Positions 42,701 to 51,478 of a stretch of DNA of 64,000 bases are shown here, piece by piece; the stretch's first letter is position 1; every line of letters begins with the position of its first letter. The DNA comes from Gammaproteobacteria bacterium (lineage in GTDB: Bacteria > Pseudomonadota > Gammaproteobacteria > Steroidobacterales > Woeseiaceae): the NCBI GenBank assembly GCA_029865385.1, contig JAOUGX010000003.1:33691-97690 (forward strand). The letters run 5' to 3'. The notes under the pieces were generated by a model. The model was not told where the DNA came from. It did no database searches and saw nothing but the letters and a program-made list of their open reading frames with translations. The position numbers were made by a program, and so were the translations under genes.

Positions 42701-44932
42701 TCAGTTCCCGCCGCCATCAAACCGTGCACCTTCGATCAGTTCGAACCCGGCTGCCGAAAAGGCTGTGGAGACCTGCGCCTCCACTCCCGGACACAGCGCA
42801 ATGACACAGCCGCCACCACCACCGCCGGTCAATTTTGCTCCCAAAGCACCATTCGAACGGGCTATGTCGACCATTTCTTCGAGAACGGGGGTCGAAACCC
42901 CCAAAGCATTCAGCAGACCCTGGCAGATATTCATCAGCGACCCAAGATTTACAAAGTCGGACGAGCTCAATGCATCGGCGCCTGCAAGACTGGTTCGACC
43001 GATCTGCTCGAAGATTCCTTCATAGCTATTCTTGTTCAGCTGCCAACGCTTGCGCACACCATCAACTTGCACCCGGGTGCTGCCGCGCGTCCCACTGCAG
43101 GCAATGACCAGCGGCACCCTATCCCGGATGTCCAGCTCGTTGAACGTGCCCGACCCCTTGTTCGAAAACACAATCGGCCGGTCATACACCGCCAGCGTAT
43201 TGTCGATGCCAGACGGTGTGCCATGGGCCAGTTTCTCGCACTCGAACGCAAGCTCGTTCACGGAATTGTCGGCCATCCCCAGATCGAAGGCATCGCTCAA
43301 CGCGCGGATGATTGCCACCGCAAGAGCGGCAGACGAACCCAGTCCGGCGGCTGGTGGAATGCTCGCATCAACCTCGATGCGCAGGCCGGTACCCTGAATA
43401 CCGAGCTTGCGGACGAGAAATTGAAGAAGTGCCATCACGCCATCGGCAATGGCTTCGCCGGACGCCGCAGATTGGTCAATGCCCCAATCCGGGATTCTCA
43501 GGTGGCTGCCAGATTCTGCGTCGAATACCGACACGCCGATGGCGTCGCTGATCGGTAGTGCAAGCGCCGGCTGCCCGTAAACCACCGCATGCTCGCCGAG
43601 CAGGATAACTTTGCCGGCGGCTCTGCCCGAACCGCGCGGCTTGCCAGCGTTGACGATGCGACGAGACGAAAACTCGAGGAGCAATTCCCTGGCCCTGCGC
43701 TCCTTGATGTCGTCGCTATCGACCATCGCTTTGACAACGCGATCGAAGTATCGCTTCGGTACTCCGGCTGCTGACGCGACGCTGCGTGCATGCAGCCGCA
43801 TATGACCTTTTTGTATGCCGTCACCGGCCAGTGCCCTCAGTGCGGCAAAGTTTTGCGCGAGACCCACGGCAGCCATCAGCTCGCCGAGCTCCTGCGACGA
43901 GGCGACGTTGGCTATCGACAGGCCGACGACAGCGGCGGGGTTCGAATGCAGGGTTCCTCCCACGATTCCCATCCGCACCGGCACCTGAAGACGTCCCTCG
44001 AGATCGCCATTTTCGGCAATCTCCCAGGCAGTCAACGCTCTATAGGCGCCGTCGCGTGCCGCGAATGCGTGTGCTCCGGCTTCAAGTGCGCGCCAGTCAT
44101 TGCCGGTTGCAATGGCTACTGCGTCCATGCCGTTCATGATGCCCTTGTTGTGTGTCGCCGCCCGATAGGGATCCGCAAGCGCCAGGTCGTTGGCCAGAAC
44201 GATACCGTCCCGTACGGCCGCTGCATTCTTTCCGAGGCTATCGAGTACGATGCGCGCCCGGGCCGTCATAAGGGAGCGGTCAGCGAGATTCGAAAGTATT
44301 TTCAGTTTCGCCTTGCAACCACCGATCGTTTCGACCTCGGCAGCAATACCTTCGCACATCGTGTTGACGGTATTAGCGCCCATCGCATCGCGTGTATCGA
44401 CAAGCAAGTGCAGCGCAACTACCCGGCGACCATCATCCAGTGTCAGTTTTCGAAGCTCGATATCGACGACTCCACCGCCACGTTCAACAAGCCGCGGTTG
44501 CAGCGCATTAGCTGCAGCTACAATTTTGTTTTTCCCGGCCTGCAGGCGCGCGACGACATCGTCGGCATTCTCGATATCGCACAGGTGAATCTGGCCGATC
44601 AGTATCGGCTCCGTGCTGTTGACGGTGAATCCGCCGCACTGCCGGATCACGGCGGCCGCGGAGCTGACTGCAGCGATAACCGATGGCTCTTCGACCACCA
44701 TCGGCACTACGTAGTCCTTCCCGTTCACCAGGAAATTCGGCGCGACAGCAAGGGGCAGGCCGAACACGCCGACAACGTTTTCGACCATTCGATCTGCAGA
44801 ATCCGGCGACAACATGCCTTTTCTACTTGCAAGTTGTCCCAGGATCTTCTCGTCGATGACACCACGTTCGCGCAACAACGAAAGTCTTTCGTCAATGCTC
44901 ATGCGATAGAACTTGCTGATACGCGAATCCAC
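42701..44932 (-). CDS. HMG-CoA reductase (class II) fused to mevalonate kinase
   Basis: 743 residues in one open frame carry two successive enzymes. Residues 1-425 are a class II (bacterial) HMG-CoA reductase: E82 in VVEEPSVIAA, K263 in ATHNKGIMNG, D279 in TGNDWRA and H381 in LHARS correspond to the Pseudomonas mevalonii catalytic set. Residues 436-743 are a GHMP kinase of mevalonate-kinase type: GKVILLGEHAVVYG (440-453), PPAAGLGSSAA (526-536), D577 in HGTPSGID and the Gly-rich C-terminal KLTGGGGGGC. The start is GTG overlapping the preceding stop (TAGTG). Both active sites look intact, so HMG-CoA would be converted to phosphomevalonate by one protein. Confidence 0.95.
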   Translation of the reverse strand: MDSRISKFYRMSIDERLSLLRERGVIDEKILGQLASRKGMLSPDSADRMVENVVGVFGLPLAVAPNFLVNGKDYVVPMVVEEPSVIAAVSSAAAVIRQCGGFTVNSTEPILIGQIHLCDIENADDVVARLQAGKNKIVAAANALQPRLVERGGGVVDIELRKLTLDDGRRVVALHLLVDTRDAMGANTVNTMCEGIAAEVETIGGCKAKLKILSNLADRSLMTARARIVLDSLGKNAAAVRDGIVLANDLALADPYRAATHNKGIMNGMDAVAIATGNDWRALEAGAHAFAARDGAYRALTAWEIAENGDLEGRLQVPVRMGIVGGTLHSNPAAVVGLSIANVASSQELGELMAAVGLAQNFAALRALAGDGIQKGHMRLHARSVASAAGVPKRYFDRVVKAMVDSDDIKERRARELLLEFSSRRIVNAGKPRGSGRAAGKVILLGEHAVVYGQPALALPISDAIGVSVFDAESGSHLRIPDWGIDQSAASGEAIADGVMALLQFLVRKLGIQGTGLRIEVDASIPPAAGLGSSAALAVAIIRALSDAFDLGMADNSVNELAFECEKLAHGTPSGIDNTLAVYDRPIVFSNKGSGTFNELDIRDRVPLVIACSGTRGSTRVQVDGVRKRWQLNKNSYEGIFEQIGRTSLAGADALSSSDFVNLGSLMNICQGLLNALGVSTPVLEEMVDIARSNGALGAKLTGGGGGGCVIALCPGVEAQVSTAFSAAGFELIEGARFDGGGN

Positions 44933-45936
44933 TACGCTTCCTTATGCCAGTTGCTTGATACTCCCGGCGAAGACACCGCCAGGTCAAGCCGCGCAAATCC
45001 GTTGCTTTCAGCGTGCTTGCAGAATTCGCTGATCGCACTGCTGTCGGTACCGAACACGACGCCTATGTCGCCGCCGCCGGCGCCGCAGGGTTTGTACACC
45101 AATCCCAGGGCCTCCGCAGGCTCGAGCAATTGCTGATGGCCCGCATCGAAGATACCTATGGCGTGGTCCTCACTGAACTGCTGCAGCTTTGAGACATAGT
45201 CGCGCAACCCGCCAAGCAGCTTGCTCGTCGAACCAGTCTCCCACAGGTTCGCTACTTCGTGAGCGGCAACAGAAAGCGCCACGCCGCTCGGCCGTACTGC
45301 CGCACTGCGAGTATCCAGCCGGCGCAGGATTCTGGTCGTACTGGAGGGATGGCCGCTCCACAGGATCGAGTATTCGAGACCGTCCGGCCAATGCAGCGCC
45401 CTGATGTCCGGAACGTCGCTTTTCTCAAACCGCAGCGTACCGCCGGTTACACTGGCAGCAATATCGACGCCACTGCCTGTTCCGGACTGGTATGCCCAAT
45501 GCGCACTGGCAGCGACAGCATGCACATCCGAATGCAAATCGAGCAAGGTAAGCAGAGCTGCTGCCAGCGCCGTTGCGACCGCCGCACTCGAGCCAAATCC
45601 GATCTTCTTGCCGCTGCTCTCATCGCGAAACGCCTGCGTATCGAGCGTGTACGCGATCGCAGGCAATTTCGACTGATCAAGTGCATCGATGACCTCCTCT
45701 ACCAGGCGGTAACGTGCTGCTGACCAATGAAACTCCCCCGGCCCTTCGCGTCGAAACCTGGCCGTTGCCGCGTGCATGCCCGGGACACTCAACCGGCTCT
45801 CGTTGCCGGCGATGATTCTGACCTCAACACGCGCACGGCAGTCGACAGCGGTCACGACAGCGGGTGCACCGAAAAGCACGGCGTACTCGCCACACAGGAC
45901 GATCTTGCCCGGTGCACTGGCAGACACGGCCCTCAT
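44932..45936 (-). CDS. Phosphomevalonate kinase (GHMP family)
   Basis: 334 residues. ATP-dependent phosphorylation of mevalonate 5-phosphate. N-terminal SAPGKIVLCGEYAVLFG and the ATP loop KKIGFGSSAAVATAL fit phosphomevalonate kinases of the MvaK2/ERG8 type, and the C-terminal CGAGGGDIGVVF is GHMP motif 3. It is coupled to the decarboxylase gene by ATGA. Assignment as phosphomevalonate rather than mevalonate kinase rests on the Cys-Gly-Glu-Tyr motif (LCGEYAVL) and on the mevalonate kinase being supplied by the next gene. Confidence 0.9.
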   Translation of the reverse strand: MRAVSASAPGKIVLCGEYAVLFGAPAVVTAVDCRARVEVRIIAGNESRLSVPGMHAATARFRREGPGEFHWSAARYRLVEEVIDALDQSKLPAIAYTLDTQAFRDESSGKKIGFGSSAAVATALAAALLTLLDLHSDVHAVAASAHWAYQSGTGSGVDIAASVTGGTLRFEKSDVPDIRALHWPDGLEYSILWSGHPSSTTRILRRLDTRSAAVRPSGVALSVAAHEVANLWETGSTSKLLGGLRDYVSKLQQFSEDHAIGIFDAGHQQLLEPAEALGLVYKPCGAGGGDIGVVFGTDSSAISEFCKHAESNGFARLDLAVSSPGVSSNWHKEA

Positions 45937-46889
45937 GTTTCCTGCAGCCGACGTGCTCCGGCCCCCAGGCCGCTACGCAGTATTCGGCCGACGCCTGGCG
46001 TTTCGGACAAGGCCGACGCGACCGCCGGGGCGGCCTCGGGAAGACAAACTGCTTTGAGCTGCGGTCCCGCATCGATCGTGAAGAACACCGGCAGGCCATC
46101 CGACTGGAGCCGGCGCACCGTTTGCATGCAAGTCAGCGTCGCATGGTTCCAATAGACGATCGGTGGCCGCGATGCCCACATTACCGAATGCATTTTCAGA
46201 CAATTGTGTTCGGAAACAGCCGCCAGCGCGAGGAAGTCCCGGCGACTCACGGCATCGAGCGCGGACCGGATGTCCTCGTCCTGCCGAGCTACCCAGGTGG
46301 CGTAGAACGGGGACGACTCGGCACTCCGTGTCATTGCCTCACCCGAGCTTACCGGTTTCGCGGATTCTTCCGTGACGGCGACAACCAGCTCAAGCGGCCA
46401 GTCATCTGCAATAGATTGCACGACAATGTCGTCGCTGCCGGCGGTCAGCAGCACAATGCCGGGATACAGGGAGCGCGCGGCGGAACCTGATGCCGCTCCG
46501 GCCAGTCGTGCCAGCGCCAGAGTGTCCGGGCTTTTGCCTGCCGCTTCGCTCGCAGCAACTACCAACGCCGCGAATGACGATGCGGAAGACGCCAGCCCCG
46601 CCGCGATCGGAAAATTACAGTCGCTTCGAACCGTCGCAAAGTCGCGGCTGCTGCCGGCAACCCTATCAAGGCAACGTGACACGCGTGTCAGCATGCCGGT
46701 AGCCGGCTCACCGTTCACTTCGAGTTGGTCGGCGCCAAGTGTCGCGTCGAACTGGACACTCATGCGGGTCCACAGGGAATCGAGCGTCAGCGACAGGGAA
46801 CTCACGGCGGGCAGGTTGCGCGCTGCGTCTCGTTTTCCCCAGTATTTGATCAGCGCGATATTGGGCTGCGCCTGTGCTGTAGCACGCAT
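45933..46889 (-). CDS. mvaD: Diphosphomevalonate decarboxylase
   Basis: 318 residues. Converts mevalonate 5-diphosphate to isopentenyl diphosphate with ATP. Signature NIALIKYWGKRD (about 10-21), ATP loop GLASSASSFAALV, and substrate-binding ARSLYPG near 150. The ATG at 46889 gives the family-typical start (MRATAQAQPNIALIKYWG); in-frame codons extending upstream to 47228 are not homologous. First gene of the leftward operon, with a consensus -10 40 bases upstream. Confidence 0.95.
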   Translation of the reverse strand: MRATAQAQPNIALIKYWGKRDAARNLPAVSSLSLTLDSLWTRMSVQFDATLGADQLEVNGEPATGMLTRVSRCLDRVAGSSRDFATVRSDCNFPIAAGLASSASSFAALVVAASEAAGKSPDTLALARLAGAASGSAARSLYPGIVLLTAGSDDIVVQSIADDWPLELVVAVTEESAKPVSSGEAMTRSAESSPFYATWVARQDEDIRSALDAVSRRDFLALAAVSEHNCLKMHSVMWASRPPIVYWNHATLTCMQTVRRLQSDGLPVFFTIDAGPQLKAVCLPEAAPAVASALSETPGVGRILRSGLGAGARRLQET

Positions 46890-46929
46890 GGCTGAATTCC
46901 GGATACTCTGCATCGGCGACGGGGGGCGG

Positions 46930-46935
46930 ATTATA
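46930..46935 (-). promoter_or_regulatory. Consensus -10 of the mevalonate operon
   Basis: TATAAT reading left at 46935-46930, placing transcription start about 34 bases before the mvaD ATG. No clear -35; an activator or extended element may be needed. Confidence 0.45.
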
Positions 46936-47035
46936 GCCCAGCCGGCATGCGGCTTTCGCCGGTATGGTACGGCAGACGCAGCCCACGCGGAATCCGTGTA
47001 GGCTTGCCCCGGTATCGGGGAACAGAACTTTGTCC

Positions 47036-47920
47036 ATGGCATTCGAAAAAAAAGTTGCCTATTACACGGAGCGTGTATCCAGCTGTCTCGACCGGGCGCT
47101 TCCACCCGTTGAGCGAACCCCGGAAAGATTGCACGAGGCCATGCGTTACGCGGTATTGAACGGTGGCAAGCGAATCCGGCCGCTGCTGATTTACGCGACC
47201 GGCGAATGCCTCGGTGTCGACGAGGCAAGACTGGACCCCGCCGCCGTCGCCATCGAACTCATCCACGCATTTTCACTGGTGCATGACGACTTGCCAGCAA
47301 TGGATGACGACGATCTTCGCCGCGGAATGCCGACGGTGCACCGCCAATACGACGAGGCAACGGCGATCCTGGCGGCGGACGCGCTGCAGCCACTGGCGTT
47401 CACGGTATTGTCGACGGCGGAGAGCCTCAACGATCGGGAAAAGGTCCGCATCATCGGCATCATCGGTGAGGCCTGTGGCTCACTGGGCATGACCGGCGGC
47501 CAGTCCATCGACCTTGCTTCCGAAGGTCGCGCTATCTCGGAGCAGGACCTGCAACTGATGCACGGATTGAAGACCGGGGCCCTGATTCGCGCGTCAGTCA
47601 TGTCGGCATGTTGCCTGGCGAACGGGATCTCCGACGCCAGGTCAGCCGCGCTTCGACATTTTTCCGAATGTCTCGGACTCGCATTTCAGATCCGTGACGA
47701 CATACTTGATGTCGAAGGAAATACTGATGTCATAGGCAAGCAGGCCGGGGCGGACCTGAAAAAATCCAAGGCGACATGGCCGGCACTGTTCGGCATCGAG
47801 GAATCACGCCGCCGCTGCGCCGAGCTGCTTGACGCGGGGCTCGCCAGTCTTGAGGTGTACGGAAAATCGGCGGACCCGCTACGCTGGCTTGCCCGGTACA
47901 TTGTCGACAGGCCGATGTAG
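47036..47920 (+). CDS. ispA: Farnesyl diphosphate synthase
   Basis: 294-residue trans-prenyltransferase building geranyl and farnesyl diphosphate. First aspartate-rich motif DDLPAMDDDDLRRG and second DDILD are intact; GGKRIRPLL near 42 binds isopentenyl diphosphate. In most Gammaproteobacteria ispA sits between xseB and dxs; here it diverges from mvaD instead, matching the shift to mevalonate. Length and motifs fit the short-chain (C15) class. Confidence 0.95.
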   Translation: MAFEKKVAYYTERVSSCLDRALPPVERTPERLHEAMRYAVLNGGKRIRPLLIYATGECLGVDEARLDPAAVAIELIHAFSLVHDDLPAMDDDDLRRGMPTVHRQYDEATAILAADALQPLAFTVLSTAESLNDREKVRIIGIIGEACGSLGMTGGQSIDLASEGRAISEQDLQLMHGLKTGALIRASVMSACCLANGISDARSAALRHFSECLGLAFQIRDDILDVEGNTDVIGKQAGADLKKSKATWPALFGIEESRRRCAELLDAGLASLEVYGKSADPLRWLARYIVDRPM

Positions 47921-47930
47921 GAAGTTGACT

Positions 47931-49100
47931 GTGAGCAACGATCGAAAGATTCTGCACATCGACATGGATGCCTTCTACGCATCTGTCGAACAGCGCGATA
48001 ACCCGGAGCTTCGTGGAAAACCCTTGGTCGTTGGCGGCGGCAGCAATCGCGGCGTTGTTGCGGCGGCCAGTTATGAAGCGCGGCGGTTCGGAATCCGCTC
48101 GGCGATGCCGATACGGGATGCAATGCGTCGATGTCCGGAATTGCTGCGGGTTCCGCCACGTATGGCCCATTACCAGGGCGTCTCGCAGCAGATATTCGAG
48201 ATCTTTCGTACTTATTCGCCGCTGGTCGAGGGACTTTCTCTCGACGAAGCATTTCTCGATGTGTCGGACAGCCGCAGCTTGTTCGGCTCCGAGAACAGCA
48301 TCGCGCTTCGGATCAAGAATCAGATTCGCAGCGTTACCGAATTGACTGCGTCTGTTGGTGTCGCACCGAACAAGCTGCTGGCAAAAATTGCTTCCGATCT
48401 GGAGAAGCCCGACGGCTTGGTAGTCATTACGCACGAAAACATACACTCAATCCTCGATCCGCTTCCGGTGCGAGTAATTCCCGGAGTCGGGCGGGAAACC
48501 TTCGCAAAGCTTGCGAAATTCCACATATATACGATTGCTGACCTGCGTAACGCATCGCGCCGGGATCTAACCTCCGTCTTCGGCCGTTTTGCCGAACGCA
48601 TGCGACAGCGCGCGTCCGGGATAGATGACAGGCCGGTCGTTGCTTCGCGCGACGAGAAATCCATCAGTGCCGAGGAGACCTATGACCAGGACTTGAGCGA
48701 CGTTGTCGTTATGAATCGCGAGCTGCTTCGACTGGCGGAAAAAACTGCCGCACGGCTGCGCTCCCGGAAGCTCGTTGCAGGAACCATACAGGTCAAGATC
48801 CGTGAGGCCGATTTTACGACGTACACCCGTCAGCGAAGCATTCATCCCCCGTCCTGCAGCACCGATCAGTTGTTCCAAATGGCGAAACAACTGCTGGCTG
48901 CCTGGCTCGCAGAGCATCCGGAGGCACGCATTCGCCTGCTTGGTGTCGGCGGGTCAGAGCTGGCAGCGGATGGGCAGCGGGATCTGTTCGCATCGCTCCC
49001 GGAAACGGGAAAGGACGATGTCGATCAGGCAGTTGATCGCATACGGGAACGCTTCGGCGCGCTCGCGGTCGGCCGGGCACGCACATTGGACCGATCATAA
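47931..49100 (+). CDS. dinB: DNA polymerase IV (Y-family translesion polymerase)
   Basis: 389 residues. Palm motifs ILHIDMDAFYASVEQRD and GLSLDEAFLDVS hold the catalytic aspartates and glutamate; SVGVAPNKLLAKIASD and the helix-hairpin-helix IPGVGRETFAKL follow, then the little-finger domain from about 240. GTG at 47931 with TAGGA upstream is the likely start, ten bases after ispA, so cotranscription is possible. No LexA box was recognised. The extreme C-terminal beta-clamp peptide (QRDLF) lies near residue 359. Confidence 0.95.
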   Translation: MSNDRKILHIDMDAFYASVEQRDNPELRGKPLVVGGGSNRGVVAAASYEARRFGIRSAMPIRDAMRRCPELLRVPPRMAHYQGVSQQIFEIFRTYSPLVEGLSLDEAFLDVSDSRSLFGSENSIALRIKNQIRSVTELTASVGVAPNKLLAKIASDLEKPDGLVVITHENIHSILDPLPVRVIPGVGRETFAKLAKFHIYTIADLRNASRRDLTSVFGRFAERMRQRASGIDDRPVVASRDEKSISAEETYDQDLSDVVVMNRELLRLAEKTAARLRSRKLVAGTIQVKIREADFTTYTRQRSIHPPSCSTDQLFQMAKQLLAAWLAEHPEARIRLLGVGGSELAADGQRDLFASLPETGKDDVDQAVDRIRERFGALAVGRARTLDRS

Positions 49101-49165
49101 TTCGTGTAGAATCAGGCATATGGCCTAATGGCGAACGGCTCCATCCGTAGCAGACGGTTCAATCT

Positions 49166-50806
49166 ATGTACACGAAGTTCTTCGGGCTGAACGAAAAACC
49201 GTTCTCCATTACGCCGGATCCCCGCTACCTGTTCATGAGTGAGCGTCACGGCGAGGGCCTCGCGCACCTGGTTTACGGTGTTACCGAGAGTGGCGGATTC
49301 ATCCAGTTGACCGGCGAAGTCGGCACCGGAAAGACGACACTGGTCCGAACGCTGCTGAGCCAACTGCCTGACAAGGTGGACGTGGCGCTGATACTGAATC
49401 CGCACCTGTCGGCCGTCGAGTTCCTGACGGCGATCTGCGAGGAGCTGCATATCGCGCTTCCTCAGGAACGAAACAGCACCAAGGCGCTCGTCGACGCGCT
49501 TAACTGGCACCTGTTGGCAGCACACGCGGCCGGGCGCCGGACGATACTGCTGGTCGACGAAGCGCAAAACCTGTCAGTCGACGTACTCGAGCAATTGCGA
49601 TTGCTGACGAACCTCGAAACGGCCAAGCAGAAACTTCTGCAGATCATTCTGATTGCACAACCCGAATTGCGCGAAAAACTCGCACAAAACAATTTGCGGC
49701 AGCTTGCACAGCGAGTTACCGGCCGCTATCACCTTGAACCGTTGTCGAAGGACGAGGCCAACCGATACATCGATCACCGTTTGCGGGTCGCCGGGGCGCT
49801 CGGTGAGATATTCGACGAAGGCGCCAAACGCGAAGTCTATCGCCTGTCGGGCGGCATACCGAGGATCATGAACGTGATCTGCGACCGCTCGCTGCTAGGC
49901 GCTTACAGTCGTGAAACGCGCAAGGTGAATCGCCGGCTGGTGCGGCGTGCCGCGGCGGAAGTTTCGGGCCAGTCGCTGACGCCTCGCGTAATCAAGTGGC
50001 TCTTGCCGATTGCAGGCGTTGTCGCCGCGATTTTAATAGTGCTGTCGATCTGGCCAGGCAACGACAAATCGCCTCCCCCCGACACGACACCGCTCAGTCA
50101 GCCTATCGTCATCGCAAATGCGGCAAATATTCCAGCCGAGGTCACGGACGGCGAACCGGCGACGACCGCGGCGCCCGCTATGACGGTAGAAGAATTTCTG
50201 CAGGAATCGGTCGCTGCAGCCGATATGGAATCGGCCATGCTTACCCTCGCCGAGCTGTGGGGCATCGCTTACGACCCTGCGGCCGGGACCGCGTGTGCTC
50301 AGGCGGAAGCACAGGGACTTAGCTGCCTGTTCCAGCGCGGGACCCTGAACACAGTACGCCAGTTGGACCGGCCAGCTGTGCTTACCCTGACCGGCAGCGA
50401 CGGCATCAGCTATCGTCCCGTGCTGATATCAGCAGACGATTCACGCGGCACACTCAGGGCCGGTGAGTACAGCGAAACTTTTCCGCTGGAAGAAATCTCC
50501 GACTTGTGGTTCGGCCAGTTCATGTTGCTTTGGCGGCCGCCGAACGGTGATGCAGCGCCGATCGCTCGCGGCATGCGCAGCGAAAATGTTCTCTGGCTGC
50601 GCCAGAGCCTGGCGGCCCTCGACTCCGAGTATCGCGGCGCGGTCCCGGATTCGAATCTGTTCGATGCAGAGCTGGAACAGCAATTGAAAGCGTTCCAACA
50701 GCGCCATCGGCTGCAGGTCGACGGGCTTGCCGGGCAACAAACGTTGATCTACATCAATTCTTTGCTGGCGCTCGAAGGCACACCGCGGCTGAGCAGCGGT
50801 CAATGA
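49166..50806 (+). CDS. gspA: ExeA/GspA-like AAA ATPase with peptidoglycan-binding domain
   Basis: 546 residues. Cytoplasmic AAA domain (1-265): Walker A GEVGTGKTT, Walker B LLVDEAQNL. One membrane helix (about 276-293), then a periplasmic part with a Cys-containing domain and a C-terminal peptidoglycan-binding domain (FDAELEQQLKAFQQRHRLQ). ExeA with ExeB inserts the type II secretin across the wall in Aeromonas. GspB follows 22 bases on. No other gsp genes are in the window. Confidence 0.92.
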   Translation: MYTKFFGLNEKPFSITPDPRYLFMSERHGEGLAHLVYGVTESGGFIQLTGEVGTGKTTLVRTLLSQLPDKVDVALILNPHLSAVEFLTAICEELHIALPQERNSTKALVDALNWHLLAAHAAGRRTILLVDEAQNLSVDVLEQLRLLTNLETAKQKLLQIILIAQPELREKLAQNNLRQLAQRVTGRYHLEPLSKDEANRYIDHRLRVAGALGEIFDEGAKREVYRLSGGIPRIMNVICDRSLLGAYSRETRKVNRRLVRRAAAEVSGQSLTPRVIKWLLPIAGVVAAILIVLSIWPGNDKSPPPDTTPLSQPIVIANAANIPAEVTDGEPATTAAPAMTVEEFLQESVAAADMESAMLTLAELWGIAYDPAAGTACAQAEAQGLSCLFQRGTLNTVRQLDRPAVLTLTGSDGISYRPVLISADDSRGTLRAGEYSETFPLEEISDLWFGQFMLLWRPPNGDAAPIARGMRSENVLWLRQSLAALDSEYRGAVPDSNLFDAELEQQLKAFQQRHRLQVDGLAGQQTLIYINSLLALEGTPRLSSGQ

Positions 50807-50828
50807 GTCTTACAATCCGGAACACATC

Positions 50829-51455
50829 ATGTCATTCATTCTAGATGCATTGAAAAAATCGGAATCCGAGCGACAGCGCAAGGGCACGCCCGGAATTGCC
50901 GACGTACCACAGGGCAAGGGCGGATCCGGCAACAGTACCTGGATATGGATTGTCGTTGCGCTTCTGGCTGTCAATTTCGTCGTGTTGCTCGGCTTGATGC
51001 TTCGTTCCGATACGTCACCGGCAGTAACGCCAGAGCTGCGGCCGGCAGACACGGCCGCGAAAATTGCACCGGAGCCCGTGGCGGAGAGCTTTTCGGAGAT
51101 CGTTGCCGATGCAAAACGCAGTCAGCCCGCAACCGTGGCAAGCGAGCCACCCCATACCCTCCCGCCCCGACAGCACTCCGATGCGAAACCCGCCACCAAT
51201 GTCAGCAGGGCAACAGTCGTGGACGGGCCAGATACATTCAACGAACTGCGGTCAAACGGATCGTTGCAATTGCCGGACCTGCACCTCGACATTCACGTCT
51301 ACAGCGCAACGCCGGCCGAGCGGTTCGTCTTTATAAATATGAGCCGATATCGCGAGAACGCCACACTGGATGAAGGACCGCAGATACGAGAGATCACTCC
51401 TGAAGGCGTTATTCTCGAGCATCAGGGCCAGCGGTTCCTGTTGCCACGCGAATAG
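50829..51455 (+). CDS. gspB: GspB/ExeB-like type II secretion assembly protein
   Basis: 208 residues. N-terminal MSFILDALKKSESERQR is the diagnostic GspB start; membrane helix about 38-60; Pro/Ala-rich periplasmic linker; C-terminal domain (about 135-208) beginning LPDLHLDIHVYS and ending GVILEHQGQRFLLPRE. Pairs with the upstream ExeA-like ATPase to help secretin multimerise. Confidence 0.92.
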   Translation: MSFILDALKKSESERQRKGTPGIADVPQGKGGSGNSTWIWIVVALLAVNFVVLLGLMLRSDTSPAVTPELRPADTAAKIAPEPVAESFSEIVADAKRSQPATVASEPPHTLPPRQHSDAKPATNVSRATVVDGPDTFNELRSNGSLQLPDLHLDIHVYSATPAERFVFINMSRYRENATLDEGPQIREITPEGVILEHQGQRFLLPRE

Positions 51456-51478
51456 CCGGTCCGCAGGCGGCTCCGATC

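Noticed and set aside
43790..45136. A 448-codon open frame on the plus strand opposite the HMGR-MK and phosphomevalonate kinase genes
   Set aside because: Antisense shadow of conserved enzymes; unnatural composition and no ribosome-binding site.
46890..47228. N-terminal extension of mvaD
   Set aside because: It overlaps the divergent ispA gene and the predicted promoter; the family start is MRATAQAQPNIALIKYWG.
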